Assembly: GCA_013398015.1 (NCBI GenBank)
Contig: VZRR01008215.1
Span: 474,827-538,826 of the forward strand
Length of the DNA: 64,000 nucleotides
From: Oreocharis arfaki
Lineage: Eukaryota > Chordata > Aves > Passeriformes > Paramythiidae
Reading direction: 5' to 3'
Positions 39,001 to 48,242 of this stretch are shown here, piece after piece. Each line of letters opens with the position of its first letter. The stretch's first letter is position 1. Position numbers and translations under genes: made by a program. The notes below the pieces were generated by a model. That model was not told the origin of the DNA, did no database searches, and saw only the letters and a list, made by a program, of their open reading frames with translations.

Positions 39001-41423
39001 CAGTAATCATCCTAATGAAAGACATGAAAAAAAATGCACCAAACAAGACTGCAAGTTGTATTTCTGTCATATCTGATACCTGTGCATAGTGCTGGCTTGT
39101 AATGAATGCTTATAGTAGTAGCATCTTGGGATTCTTAAGTCAAGATTAAACAAGGTACTTCCTTCTGAGAGCAGAGGAATCCATGACTTATTTGAGGTGT
39201 GCTTATGTTTTAACATACTAAGAAAACCTGTTCAAAAGGTTATTATTAGGAATAATTACTGTGGATAGCTGCATTAAAGTCCAAAAGGCAATTTGCATAA
39301 ACTTAAACACACAGGGAGTTGTAACAGTGAAAGCTTTCATCACTTCTGAGTAACGCCGGAGAAGGCAATGATAGGAAGCCAATTATTCAGAAATTGAGTA
39401 GAATTGGAATGATAGCAAAATGTTTTCTAGGTACTTCTTAAATAACAGGGAAGCTCAATATTAAATTTATATAGAAAAAAAGCGCCCAGAACTGGAAGCA
39501 ACAGGCTTTGAGGGATTCACTTCCAAAAAGGTTAAGGGAATTCAAGTAGTTAGGTTTCGTGGATGCTGCTTCAAAATACATACAACAGTCACTTGATTGT
39601 CCCTTGTCTGCAATTTTAGTAATGTGTTATGCTCTGCTCTTTAAGGAGAAATCAAGATTTCTCATAAACACTTTGAAGAAGCTTTTAGGAAAGTGAAGTC
39701 TTCAGTATCCAAAAAGGTAAGATAATATTCAAGTATGTACGGCTCATTCCTCCCCTGGGAAGGACACTCTTCTGAGGCTGGAGACTGGTGGGAATGCTTA
39801 AGGTTGCAGCATACTTAGAGGTGTTTCAAACTGACACTACCTGTTTCTGCATTAACAAACCTCATGTTTGTTTTAAGGTCAGAAATTAAAGCCTGCCTTT
39901 TCAGCTGCAGATGAGGCACTGCATATAGATGCCTTACCAAGATATCAAGATTATCTTTTAGTCTGGTGCCTTGGACTTCACTGACATTCCCAGATTGATT
40001 ATTAACCTGGCCCTAAGCTCCTATGTCTGCTGAATTTTCAGTTAGAAGTCAAGGCCTTTAGAGTGCACCTCATCCTGCCACAACCTTTCCTTCCCCATGA
40101 TGATGACACACAAAGATACTCAGCCTTTTCTGGTGATTTGCAAGAGATGTAAATTTGACATGGGACATAAACCACACTTTATTATCTTAGTTATTTCTTA
40201 TCACTTTTCATTATCTGGATTTGTCAAGGAAGTTTGTTATAAATGTTTCCTTACGCCCTGTTCCTTTTAATGACTAAAAGGAAAGCTGTTCACTCATCTT
40301 AATTACTATAATTTTGAAGTTAATGTATAGGAATTGCTGTTATTGCAGAGCTTGTGTATAGGTCTCCATGTGTTGCCAAGAGTGTACTGCAGCCAGAATA
40401 CAGTAAGGTATTCGCATTGAACACCAGCTAGAGAGAAGTTAGTTAACTACTTACTTTCATTATTACTGTATTTTGATGGTCAGTGACCTTTCATAAAATT
40501 TGGAAGTGATCTGTGGCTCCAAGAACCTTTAAAGATGATGTTGATTGTTGTTTTCCCTTTGCTAACCACTAAGCAAACAGCCACAAAAATTTAAAACATC
40601 TCCTCTAACATAGCAATGCCAGTTAAGTATTAGAACATATTCTGGTTAAGCAAAAATGTTATTCTGCATCTCAAAGGCAGCTTAAATATCATATGTCTGA
40701 GAGTCCTATATTTCAATTATATTCATCTGAAGATTTTTCAGTTAGGTATTTTGAAATATCTGTTGCAGTATAAGATACTTATCTCCCATTTCCAGATGCT
40801 ACTCCTATCTGCTAGACAAATTCAGTCTGACAAAAGCTCTACAGCAGTTGCTATGAATACTGGAAAATTATTTTAAAAGGCTAAAAAAGCTACATCTTAC
40901 TGATGTAGAGCATTTACCTCTTCTGTCCCATACACATCTCTGTGTTTGGTTTAACTGGTTGACTCAAGATAAACAAAAAAAATCCTTAAAGCTGTGGACA
41001 GACATCACCTTCTGAAGCCAGTTATTTCAGTGGAAGTATTCTATTCCTCAAAACTGTCATTTTGAGTGACCAGTGAAAAGGGTTAAGGAACAGTTAAGTT
41101 AGGCTAGCAAAAGATGATCTTGTCTGCTCATTGTGCAGAACTAGATGGGGGAGGAGAGTGTCAATTCAGCAGCTCCTGTGGTGAAGAGGGCAGCACCTTC
41201 TCAGTGAAGCTGCCATCTAACCTGGCATGGCAACGTGTGAATGTTTTAAAATGCAGCTAGTGGCTCATAGAGCTGGTCTGTTTTACTTGCTTAAATAAGA
41301 CACAAAGTTACTTTTAAATATTGTGTAATTTTTTTACCATTGTCTGAGGTATTTTTCCTCTTCTCTTGGCACTGTTAGGATCAAATAATGTATGAAGAAC
41401 TGCGTCAGTCACTGTGCAGGTGA
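2999..41423 (+). CDS. NVL: NVL, nuclear VCP-like double AAA ATPase (complete, 23 coding exons)
   Basis: I joined 23 exons, all with GT-AG introns and matching phase, to an open frame of 2571 nt encoding 856 residues, the same length as human NVL. Domain order: an N-terminal nucleolin/RNA-binding-type module with the YGRRKRNAFR basic patch (about residues 1-75), an acidic and basic linker with a nuclear/nucleolar signal (about 213-225), AAA domain D1 (Walker A GPPGCGKT 298-305, Walker B FIDEID 355-360) and AAA domain D2 (Walker A 622-629, Walker B FFDEVD 679-684). NVL is a nucleolar ATPase that remodels pre-60S ribosomal particles, working with RPL5, MTR4 (the exosome helicase) and WDR74, and it also affects telomerase assembly. 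Both ATPase sites look intact. The exon coordinates are given in the three sub-entries. The ATG at 2999 is chosen because the following residues (DPRLKQRIKQYLASSKCG) align with the family N-terminus. Confidence 0.97.
3074..3127. repeat. GC-rich minisatellite, 3 x 18 bp
   Basis: Three 18-bp units run in tandem: GGCACCCCCGGTACCACC, GGCACCCCCGGTACCTCC and TGCACCCCCGGCACCTCC. Each consists of two related 9-bp halves. The array begins 18 bp past the NVL exon 1 donor, at the edge of the CpG island. Confidence 0.8.
3398..3564. repeat. TA/TG-rich microsatellite
   Basis: About 165 bp in NVL intron 1 is an impure alternation of TATA, TGTG and CATA dinucleotides. It creates several spurious reading frames rich in Tyr, Ile, His and Thr. 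Confidence 0.9.
3585..3788 (+). mobile_element. CR1 LINE 3' fragment
   Basis: The sequence shows the CR1 3' region: TTGGAATGGGCTGCCCAGG, then GAGGTGGTGGAGTCACCATC, CTGGAGATGTTTAAGGACAG, then TTTTCCAACCTGATTGATTC and a terminal GTGATTCTGCGAT resembling the short CR1 3' repeat. It is a 5'-truncated, diverged, non-coding copy in the same orientation as NVL, directly after a TA/TG microsatellite. Confidence 0.88.
3991..4050. repeat. Perfect 30-bp tandem duplication
   Basis: Positions 3991-4020 and 4021-4050 are identical 30-bp units beginning TGAGTGTACTCCACTTC and ending CCTTAAAA, in NVL intron 1. The lack of any mismatch points to a recent event or an assembly artefact. Confidence 0.9.
9308..10754 (+). 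other. NVL: NVL intron 9
   Basis: Intron between the D1 Walker A exon and the following pore exon. No recognisable repeat, RNA gene or alternative exon was found. Confidence 0.65.
10857..12715 (+). other. NVL: NVL intron 10
   Basis: Ordinary AT-rich intron containing a 24-bp tandem duplication at 12113-12160. A somewhat GC-richer stretch around 11935-12005 (ATGGCCACGAGATGGCGCAG) was not recognised. Confidence 0.65.
12113..12160. repeat. 24-bp tandem duplication
   Basis: Two adjacent 24-bp units (12113-12136 and 12137-12160), both starting ATTAGTTACATTAATTATTA, differ only at the last base. The repeat lies in NVL intron 10. Confidence 0.85.
13294..13333 (+). repeat. (TTCC)n microsatellite forming the exon 12 polypyrimidine tract
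   Basis: Ten tetranucleotide units (one TTTC variant) run directly into CTTAG at 13334-13338, the acceptor of NVL exon 12. Just upstream is TACTGAC (13287-13293), a good branch-point match. The microsatellite therefore occupies the entire polypyrimidine tract. Confidence 0.9.
13484..16190 (+). other. NVL: NVL intron 12
   Basis: A 2.7-kb intron with several T-rich runs. No transposon, RNA gene or coding segment could be supported. Confidence 0.65.
16462..18707 (+). other. NVL: NVL intron 13
   Basis: A 2.2-kb intron at the D1/D2 boundary. I saw no recognisable feature besides its splice sites. Confidence 0.65.
18927..22473 (+). other. NVL: NVL introns 14-17
   Basis: Introns 18927-19526, 19632-20412, 20476-21662 and 21783-22473 separate the small D2 exons. 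Only a TATATC microsatellite (20363-20393) and a short GA run near 20189-20204 were noted. Confidence 0.65.
20363..20393. repeat. (TATATC)n microsatellite
   Basis: A short run of TATATA and TCTATATA units lies about 20 bp upstream of the acceptor of NVL exon 16. Confidence 0.8.
25797..25850. repeat. TTG/TTA trinucleotide microsatellite
   Basis: An impure run of TTG, TTA and TTAT units in NVL intron 18. Confidence 0.8.
27171..27195. repeat. Perfect 10-bp inverted repeat
   Basis: TTTAGGGCTT (27171-27180) and AAGCCCTAAA (27186-27195) are exact reverse complements around the 5-nt loop CCAAG. A third partial copy (CTTTAGGGC) follows near 27201. Too short to claim an RNA gene. Confidence 0.7.
29387..29532 (-). 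mobile_element. CR1 LINE 3' fragment, reversed
   Basis: It begins TCATAGAATCATTTACGTTG (reverse complement of the CR1 3' terminus) and continues through AAGACCTCAGGGATCATGGA and AAGTACCTCCAGGGATGGTG. This is a 5'-truncated copy, antisense to NVL in intron 18, with no coding capacity. Confidence 0.9.
30538..34237 (+). other. NVL: NVL intron 19
   Basis: A 3.7-kb intron. A moderately GC-rich stretch near 31740-32060 holds longer open frames but no recognisable protein or transposon. Confidence 0.6.
34985..35235. repeat. Strand-asymmetric T/G-rich low-complexity tract
   Basis: About 250 bp in NVL intron 20 is almost entirely T and G on the plus strand, with repeated TTTTGTGGGG/TTTGTTG-like units and a 15-16 base T run near 35203-35218. 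Its complement gives a spurious Lys/Thr/Gln/Asn-rich frame. Confidence 0.85.
35926..39645 (+). other. NVL: NVL intron 21
   Basis: A 3.7-kb intron. The segment around 37650-37930 looks like a highly degraded interspersed repeat (phrases such as CCCAGCATTTGACTGCCCAG), but I could not assign a family. Confidence 0.55.
39717..41378 (+). other. NVL: NVL intron 22
   Basis: Last intron, before the 45-nt terminal coding exon. Nothing recognisable was found. Confidence 0.65.
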
Positions 41424-41614
41424 TACATTTGGACAATTCCCAAAGGAGAGTTATTCTACACTGGTGAAGAGTTCTGCAATTCCTGTGCCTGTCTTCAAGA
41501 GACAGGTTGGAAAGAAGCTGTACTAAATCCATCTCTCAACTTTTTATACTGCATCTGAAAGAAAGGTCATCACAACCTGCTGCTCTAAAGCATCCTTAAT
41601 TTAACTATGTCCAG

Positions 41615-41620
41615 AATAAA
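41615..41620 (+). terminator. NVL: Candidate NVL polyadenylation signal
   Basis: AATAAA lies 192 nt after the NVL stop codon, within CCAGAATAAAAGATAC. Another AATAAA lies near 41981. Which one is used cannot be decided from sequence alone. Confidence 0.55.
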
Positions 41621-42844
41621 AGATACAATACATGCTTCCTGCTTATAACCATTTACATTTTCCAAGTGAATGCTTTTAAAGTTAATACTATTCTGATGTA
41701 TTTGGTGCCCTGAATCAGAAATATCTGAGGCACAAGCTAACCCTTCCAAGTGTTTACACTGCTCAAATAGCTGTTTTCAACCACCAGAGAAAATTGCTGT
41801 GTTTTCCAGAACAAGGACACTGAAAGAAGCACTGGGAGGACAGAGCTGTGAAAGTAGGCTGGGAAAGTGCTGCACTGGATGTTATCACACCATTAATCAT
41901 GCATTTTCCGAGTACAGTGACATATGATTGTGCCAGCACAGGTTCTCAGAGCTGCTACCAGCTTCCTTCCACCTTACCAAAATAAACTGCCCACAGATGG
42001 CAAGCTGGGAGGGTTACCTAGGAGAGAGCAAAGTTTGGAAACTGGCGAAATGCTATTATATATGATTCAACCTAGAAAACATTTGAGTTAAAAGGAAGTT
42101 AACAAGCTGGTTCTTAATTATTTTTCTTAAACAGATAAATTAGCAATAACAAAAACTTTTTTACAGTGTTTCAGTATCCTCTGGAGGAAGAAAAATGTTA
42201 CTGTTTTAAAAGGCAGGCCAAGAGCTTTTCTTTTGAGTATCCATGTTAAGACAAAACACTGAAAAGCACCAGATTATGAAACCTCCAGTCCTTCAGGTGA
42301 GAACCCCAATGAAATAGTTCTTGTAAGCAACATCTAACCTGTAAGCATCCCTCCCTACTTAAGCACTTAAGAGGGAGATCATTTCACCTCCTACTTGAAC
42401 TGATTTAAACAAATACCCTGAACAACCAGATCTAACTTTAAGACTGACATTGATAGAGAATAGTACCCTACATCTCAAATTCTTCTCAGAATTGCCAGCT
42501 AGCAAGAAATCTTGCTGCATGTTTTTACCCAAAGGTACATGTTGAAGGCTATCACATGTAACTAATCACCACAGATTTGCATTTTAAAAATAGTGACACT
42601 CATGGCAGCTTGTTCTTACCACTGGGATTTTTGCTTAACAGGGTATGACATTCCTTCCCTCTCCTAGGGAAGCTGGAGCCTTAGTGACTCAAATTCTGAC
42701 TCATAAGACTAACAAATTAAGTCCCTGGATATAAAGCAGATGATGATGCTGTACCTGCTTTTAATTGTAAATCAGGCTTGAAGCTTCAGCTATGATTCCC
42801 AGAAATCCAAGATGAAGGATCATCATTTTCAATCAATACCATGT

Positions 42845-43212
42845 TGGAAGGAAACTTCAGTGATCATCTGGATCAACCTTTCTTGGCAAAAAGCAATCTA
42901 GACACAATAGCCCAGCACTCTGTCCAGCTGAATCTTACAAGTGTCTGACACTGGGGAATCCACCACTTCCCTGGGGAGGTTTTTCACAATGAGAACAATC
43001 AGCCAGTGGAATAGTTTTCCTCATTCCCAGTGGGAAGCACCCCAGGAGTAACTTGAACTCCTTACCCCCCTCCTCTTTTCCACATCGCTCTTAGGAAAAG
43101 GGAGTCTCCATCTTCTTTGTGACCACCTCTGGAACAAGGTGATAAATTCTCTCCCTCAGCTTTATTTTCTCAAGGCTGCACAAACTCAGTTCTCTCAGTC
43201 TTTGCTCATACT
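42845..43212 (-). mobile_element. CR1-family LINE fragment, reversed
   Basis: Reverse-oriented CR1 hallmarks appear in order: GATCATCTGGATCAACC, CCACTTCCCTGGGGAGGTTT, CAATGAGAACAATCAGCC, GTGACCACCTCTGGAACAAG and CTCAGTCTTTGCTCATAC. The copy is old and 5'-truncated. Confidence 0.85.
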
Positions 43213-43217
43213 ACTAC

Positions 43218-43257
43218 AACAGTATAATAATAATAATAATAATGATGATGATGATGC
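43218..43257. repeat. (AAT)n(GAT)n compound microsatellite
   Basis: Runs of AAT then GAT/ATG trinucleotides adjoin the truncated 5' end of the reversed CR1 copy. Confidence 0.85.
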
Positions 43258-46200
43258 ATTCAATTCACTTGAGTGGCTGAGTGAACCAATGAAAAGAATA
43301 AGTGATTTCTCCTTTATGGATATACAGAGAAGATTCCTGCTACCATCCCTGAGGATAGCTGCAAATGTTGGGCTTAGGCAGGAGCAGAGTCCTCAAGCCC
43401 TGGTATATCCACCTAAGAATTTTCCTTTCCTTTTATGATGGTATTATTCCTGTGTATGTATGGAGCAAGAAAGCAAAGTAGGACTTGCAAGGCAAGATAA
43501 GGGAGGAAATGCTATCAAGCAGTAGTAATAGCACTGCAGCCTTGTCAAGAGTGCCAACACAAAACGTATTCATGATTCAAGCTTCTTCTTAACAGGTGAT
43601 AAAGGAAGAGGAAGTGGGGTGCAGGAGGGTTTGAAGGCACAAGAAAATCTGAAGTTAAGGTGAAGGGCAGAAAAAGCCAGATCAGTCAAGTGTCCATATC
43701 CTGTCTGCCTACCTTGTCTGGGCTCCACATGTGCCAAGGAGCAGGCAAGGGTAGGCAGCTGAATTCCATTTGCCTGCTCACACACGAGTGTTGCACCCAC
43801 ACTGCTCCTTGTGGAAAATTCTGCTCAGGCTGTAGTATATATCACTGAAAAAACAATGATCCTTTGTACAGAAGAGATCCTTTGTACACAGAAAATGGGA
43901 ACTGCTTTAAGGAATGAGCCTTTTTACAAAATAGAGACAAATACTTGGTTCTGCATATGCAGGTACCGCCCCCTCCAAGCAGACATGCCTCGAGATTTTG
44001 CCTCCAGGCATCATGTTTCTGTTGTGACAAGATCAAGAAATTGTTCATCATGCCCTTCTCCTCTCCCTTCTCCTGAGGCTAGCACCGTATCTAAACCACA
44101 GGAATGATCCTGTCCCAGAGCATAGTAGATGCTAACTTAAGCATGGAGAGGGGGCAGAGGCAGTGCACTGTGTGGGGGACTGCTGACAGGAGAAAAGAAA
44201 AATGCTGTCTTCATTCTTGGCTCAGTAGGAAACTTTATTCACATATTTCTCCTGCCTAAAGTCTTGTATCCCACTTCAGGCTTGATTGTGAAATAGAAGA
44301 TTTGCTAGAGCAGAGATAATTGTGTGGAGTTGCAGGGTGCTGTGCTAAAGGCAGATCCACAGGATTCAGACACACCTGTTTATCAGATTGTTTTCCTAGG
44401 ACCTTGCAGAAGCAATGCTGGCAGACCCAGAAGTGGCTCCTGTGCCTTGCAATGTGCAAGCTAAACAGCAGAACTTGCTTTGCTGTAAGTCTTTTACAAA
44501 TTACAGAGGAGTACACTTTCCAAAAGCTGTGCCAAACTCCTTACACAAGGTTACTTCTTCAAAGTCACTTTCCTCCTCTTAATCTAACAGGAGTATGGCA
44601 GCCTGCAGTCTGTAGCACTGATGTTATCAGCTGTGGAACCTCATCATTAAATAAGGAACGAACAGCTTTAAGCTGTACTGTGTCATGCCACTCTACCTGA
44701 TAGAAGGAATAAATGTCAGGGGGGCAGAGGTGAGCCACTGACCTCACCATCTGACAGTGTCCACTTATCATGAACAGATCCACGTCCCAACAGCTGGAGA
44801 CCTTTGTCTTATGTGCTCACCAGCTCATTTAATGACTTCACCAGAGGAGTTCTGAGACACACAACTGAAAGTCTGAACTGTTTCCACTGACCTCTGGTTC
44901 CAGGGAGGAAGTCCTGCCCTGAGTCTGAAAGCATGGAGCTCTGCACCCAGACAGATGCACCCATTTAGCACGGTAATGTTGGGAAGCAGACAGGTTCAAC
45001 AGCAAATCAGGAATGCCAGAGGCAAGAGTTGATCTGAAAGAAGAGCAAACCCACGCCTGTCCTGTGGGAAAACTTAATGCCTAGTACAATCAGATTCCAG
45101 GATGCATCACTTATTCCACTTAAGCAGCTGCAGATAATTGGGACCAGGGAGTGTTAAAAGCCACGCAGGGAAGTTTATTCTGAAAACTGCATGTTATTCT
45201 AAAAGGCCTGAAGGGGATTGAGAGCTCTGCACAATTTAACTGCAGCTAAAATACTTGGGTGACAGTTAAAGCTCCTGACTGATTTCACAGAAGGAGATGT
45301 TTTCCAAACTGACAAACTGAAAGGAACAAACCCTAATACACATGTAGAAACACCAAAGGTAACTTATTCCATCTGAATAGATTTAGAAAAAACAAGAGGG
45401 ATAACTGTCAGGGTTCTTGATCCTTTTTTATGTTTGTTCTTTACCAGTTAGTTAAAGCCTCCTCCAACTTTCAGATAAAACCTTTCAAAAATTATACTAG
45501 CCCCTTTCTGCCAGACATATTTTAATTGTCTAAATGAGAACTATTTAATTCCTTAAAACAATGACTAGGTGGTTCATAGGTTTTTTTAAAGAAAATGTTG
45601 GTGTTCCATATTTCTATGTCATGCCTTTGGAGTAAACACCATGCTTTCTCCAGTCATACATAAATTCATTGTTCATTTAGAATATATCAAACAAGTCAAG
45701 TAGGGCCAGCTGGCCCTAATTACTTTCACCAGTGGTTCAGAAATGCTTCTAACTTGTTTTAGGGATGAAACTATGCTGGTTACCTTCCAAATGATCTGCT
45801 TTTGGCAGTCCTTACTATTGAAGTTAGCTGCTAAAGCTTTTTATGTATTACACAGGAATTATATGCCCAAGAAGGGTCACTACCACTGCTTGCAAGAATG
45901 AGACCATTGTTAAGATCTAAACTTAAGTCTCACTGGCTCAGATTAACCTAATACAGTAAATTGTTCTCCAATAGGTAGCCAGTAGCAGATGTTTCAGAAA
46001 GATTATGGCAAGCACAGGTATCTCCCTCAGAATTCCCCACTATTCAGTACCTTTTGAAATGAAAATAATGTATTTATATTTAGAGTTGGAAGGGAAAAAT
46101 CATAGTCAGACCACCTTAAAGCAACACTTGCAATTTTAAGCAAGAGAGATGGCAACTTCAGCCCTTCAGGAATTCCATGGAGTACATAACTAAGACAAAC

Positions 46201-46612
46201 TATACAATTTTTACTCTGGACTCTGGTTATCTTAATACTCATGTGGGATAACTGAATTTCTTAACTTTAACTCTTAGCTATAAAACTTTGTAGACACTTT
46301 CTATCCTTTATCCAGGTATGAGAAATCATCAACACCAAAGATAATTTAAGAAACAAAGGGTGATATTAACTAAGTTTTAAGATACTAAAAACAAACCAGT
46401 TTGCAACTGCTTAAGCCTTTACAAGTACTTCAACCAAAGTCACTTTTCCTCTGAGTAGGGAGGAAAAACAGTGATTCTGTACAGGTCATCTATATCACCA
46501 CTCAATAGAACTGGTCTCAAATCTGCTTTAGAAATACGAAGTTTCTCTAAAGCTTAAGTCCTTCAGTCCTTCCCCTTGTACGGGGACCAATCAAAAACTC
46601 ACCCAGTATTAC

Positions 46613-46632
46613 TTTAATCTTGGCTTTTTAAT
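46613..46632 (-). terminator. DEGS1: Candidate DEGS1 polyadenylation signals (ATTAAA)
   Basis: Two ATTAAA hexamers on the minus strand (46613-46618 and 46627-46632) lie about 1.6 kb past the DEGS1 stop. I saw no AATAAA nearer to the stop on this strand. This assignment is tentative. Confidence 0.35.
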
Positions 46633-48242
46633 TACATGTAAAAATACTGGGCAAAGTCTATTTTGACATTACACTCCACCCTGAGCAACACACTGGCTAC
46701 CTTTCAGGTTTCTGGCATAATGAAATCACTTTGTAGGTGGCTGGCAGACTTTCATACCACTTCTATTGCTTAGCCACAGATAAGGGCCCACACTTGAACA
46801 AAACACCCATTAAAACAGCACCACAGTTGAGACCAAGTTAAGAGGTACCAACACATTCTTTTCAGGCACTCACCTTTTCAAACAAACAACAAACACCCCA
46901 AAATGCAGGAGTTGAAGGTATCTAAAGTTACAGCAGCTACAAATTCCACCTTCCTCAGATTTCATCTTTCAGATAATGAAGAACATACCACAGAACCACC
47001 ATTTGAGATTTAAGGGGGATTTGTAACCAGTTTTGACTGCTTAGAGCCATCATCAACGCATTACATGGTAGAAGGCAAATCTACTGTGCTGAAGTATGGA
47101 AAGGTTCTTCACTGTCCAGCAAGTCTGTCTGCTCCCAATGAAAAATCTCCTAAGCAGGAAGCTTGATATCACAACCTCTCACCATATTTTAAAATGTAAG
47201 AAAGACAAGTATTTATGGAGGGTACTGTAGGTTTAGGGGGAAAAAAACCAAACAGTATTACTTAACACCCTTTCTGTGTACACAAATGACTAATGTGCCT
47301 AATAGGTAGACTTGTCAGTGGTTGTAGCTAGACTTGTTTGCCAGAATAGTATCTGTTTCAATCCATTCAGCTTTCCATAAAAGCCAAATTTCCAAACGAG
47401 TGTCAATATTTATATTTAGAACCATAGTAACATGGCAATAATTTTTCTTTGAAGATCAGAAAACCCCCAAACTCTGTAACAAGATTTTTCCAACATGAAC
47501 CCCCACATCAGGTATATTAAGTTACCTAAATGCCACCTGCTTACACCACATGCCAACAGGAGCAGCTCAGACAGCAGGTGGGAGGGACCCTTGAAGCAGG
47601 CAATACCCTTGAATTCCCCACCTTTTTTTTTTTTTCAAACAAAAAAGTCACAGAAGCCATCTTGAAGATACCAGTTTCATTCTGACAGATTGCTCCTTTA
47701 AGGTACTTCCAGTAGAAAAGGTAGAACTTTAAAGCAATGCTTCTAATGACACATTACATATTTAAACAAAGGCAGACTTAACATTTCTGTGCAAATTTAG
47801 TTCTTCCAACCATCAGTTTGGAAACATTTTCAACAGAACGTTTAAGTTAACAAATCATGTTAGTTTAGAATTAACAGGTAAGTACAGCATTTTAGAACTA
47901 GTCACCTAAATAGCATGTTGAGGGCAGTATACTACACTGAGAACTTTTAAACTGTTATGAGTCAGACAGACATTTTATATAGATTTAACACCTACCAAAG
48001 TGATTTTGCATTATGCATATAACACTGATCCTTAGGCAAACAGAGACACATTAAACCAGCGAATCTGAGGACTGTGAGGAATGTTATAGCTGGTAGGAGT
48101 CTGCTACAAAATCCTTAAGGATGCATTGCTGTGTTGCTGTACATCTTCATTCAGGACACAGGTGAACAGCTTTAGCAGGAGACCTTTATACCAGCCACTT
48201 TAAAGCAAGCAGACATTTCAAAGTTTTTTGGTAGCCAGAAGT

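Larger units (their letters stand above)
18708..41423 (+). other. NVL: NVL exons 14-23: linker helix, AAA domain D2 and C-terminus
   Basis: Exons: 18708-18926, 19527-19631 (Walker A GPPGCGKT), 20413-20475, 21663-21782 (pore YVGESERAVRQVF; Walker B FFDEVDALCPRR), 22474-22573, 30431-30537 (IIDPAILRPGRLDKTLYVGL, arginine fingers), 34238-34314, 35837-35925 (GADLSALVREASICALRQE, sensor 2), 39646-39716, 41379-41423 (ends MYEELRQSLCR, stop TGA 41421-41423). D2 is the more strongly conserved ring of NVL and both Walker motifs are intact. The long intron 18 (22574-30430) splits ATNRP from DIIDP. Confidence 0.95.
41424..48242. other. Convergent NVL-DEGS1 intergenic region
   Basis: The NVL 3' UTR enters from the left and the DEGS1 3' UTR from the right. 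Between them lie a reversed CR1 fragment (42845-43212) and an AAT/GAT microsatellite (43218-43257). No ORF here resembles a known protein, and no tRNA or other RNA gene was recognised. Confidence 0.7.

Noticed and set aside
40096..40150. ATGATGA motif suggesting a C/D-box snoRNA in an NVL intron
   Set aside because: No matching CTGA D box with terminal stem at suitable spacing. Similar C-box-like matches near 26718 and 30950 failed the same test.
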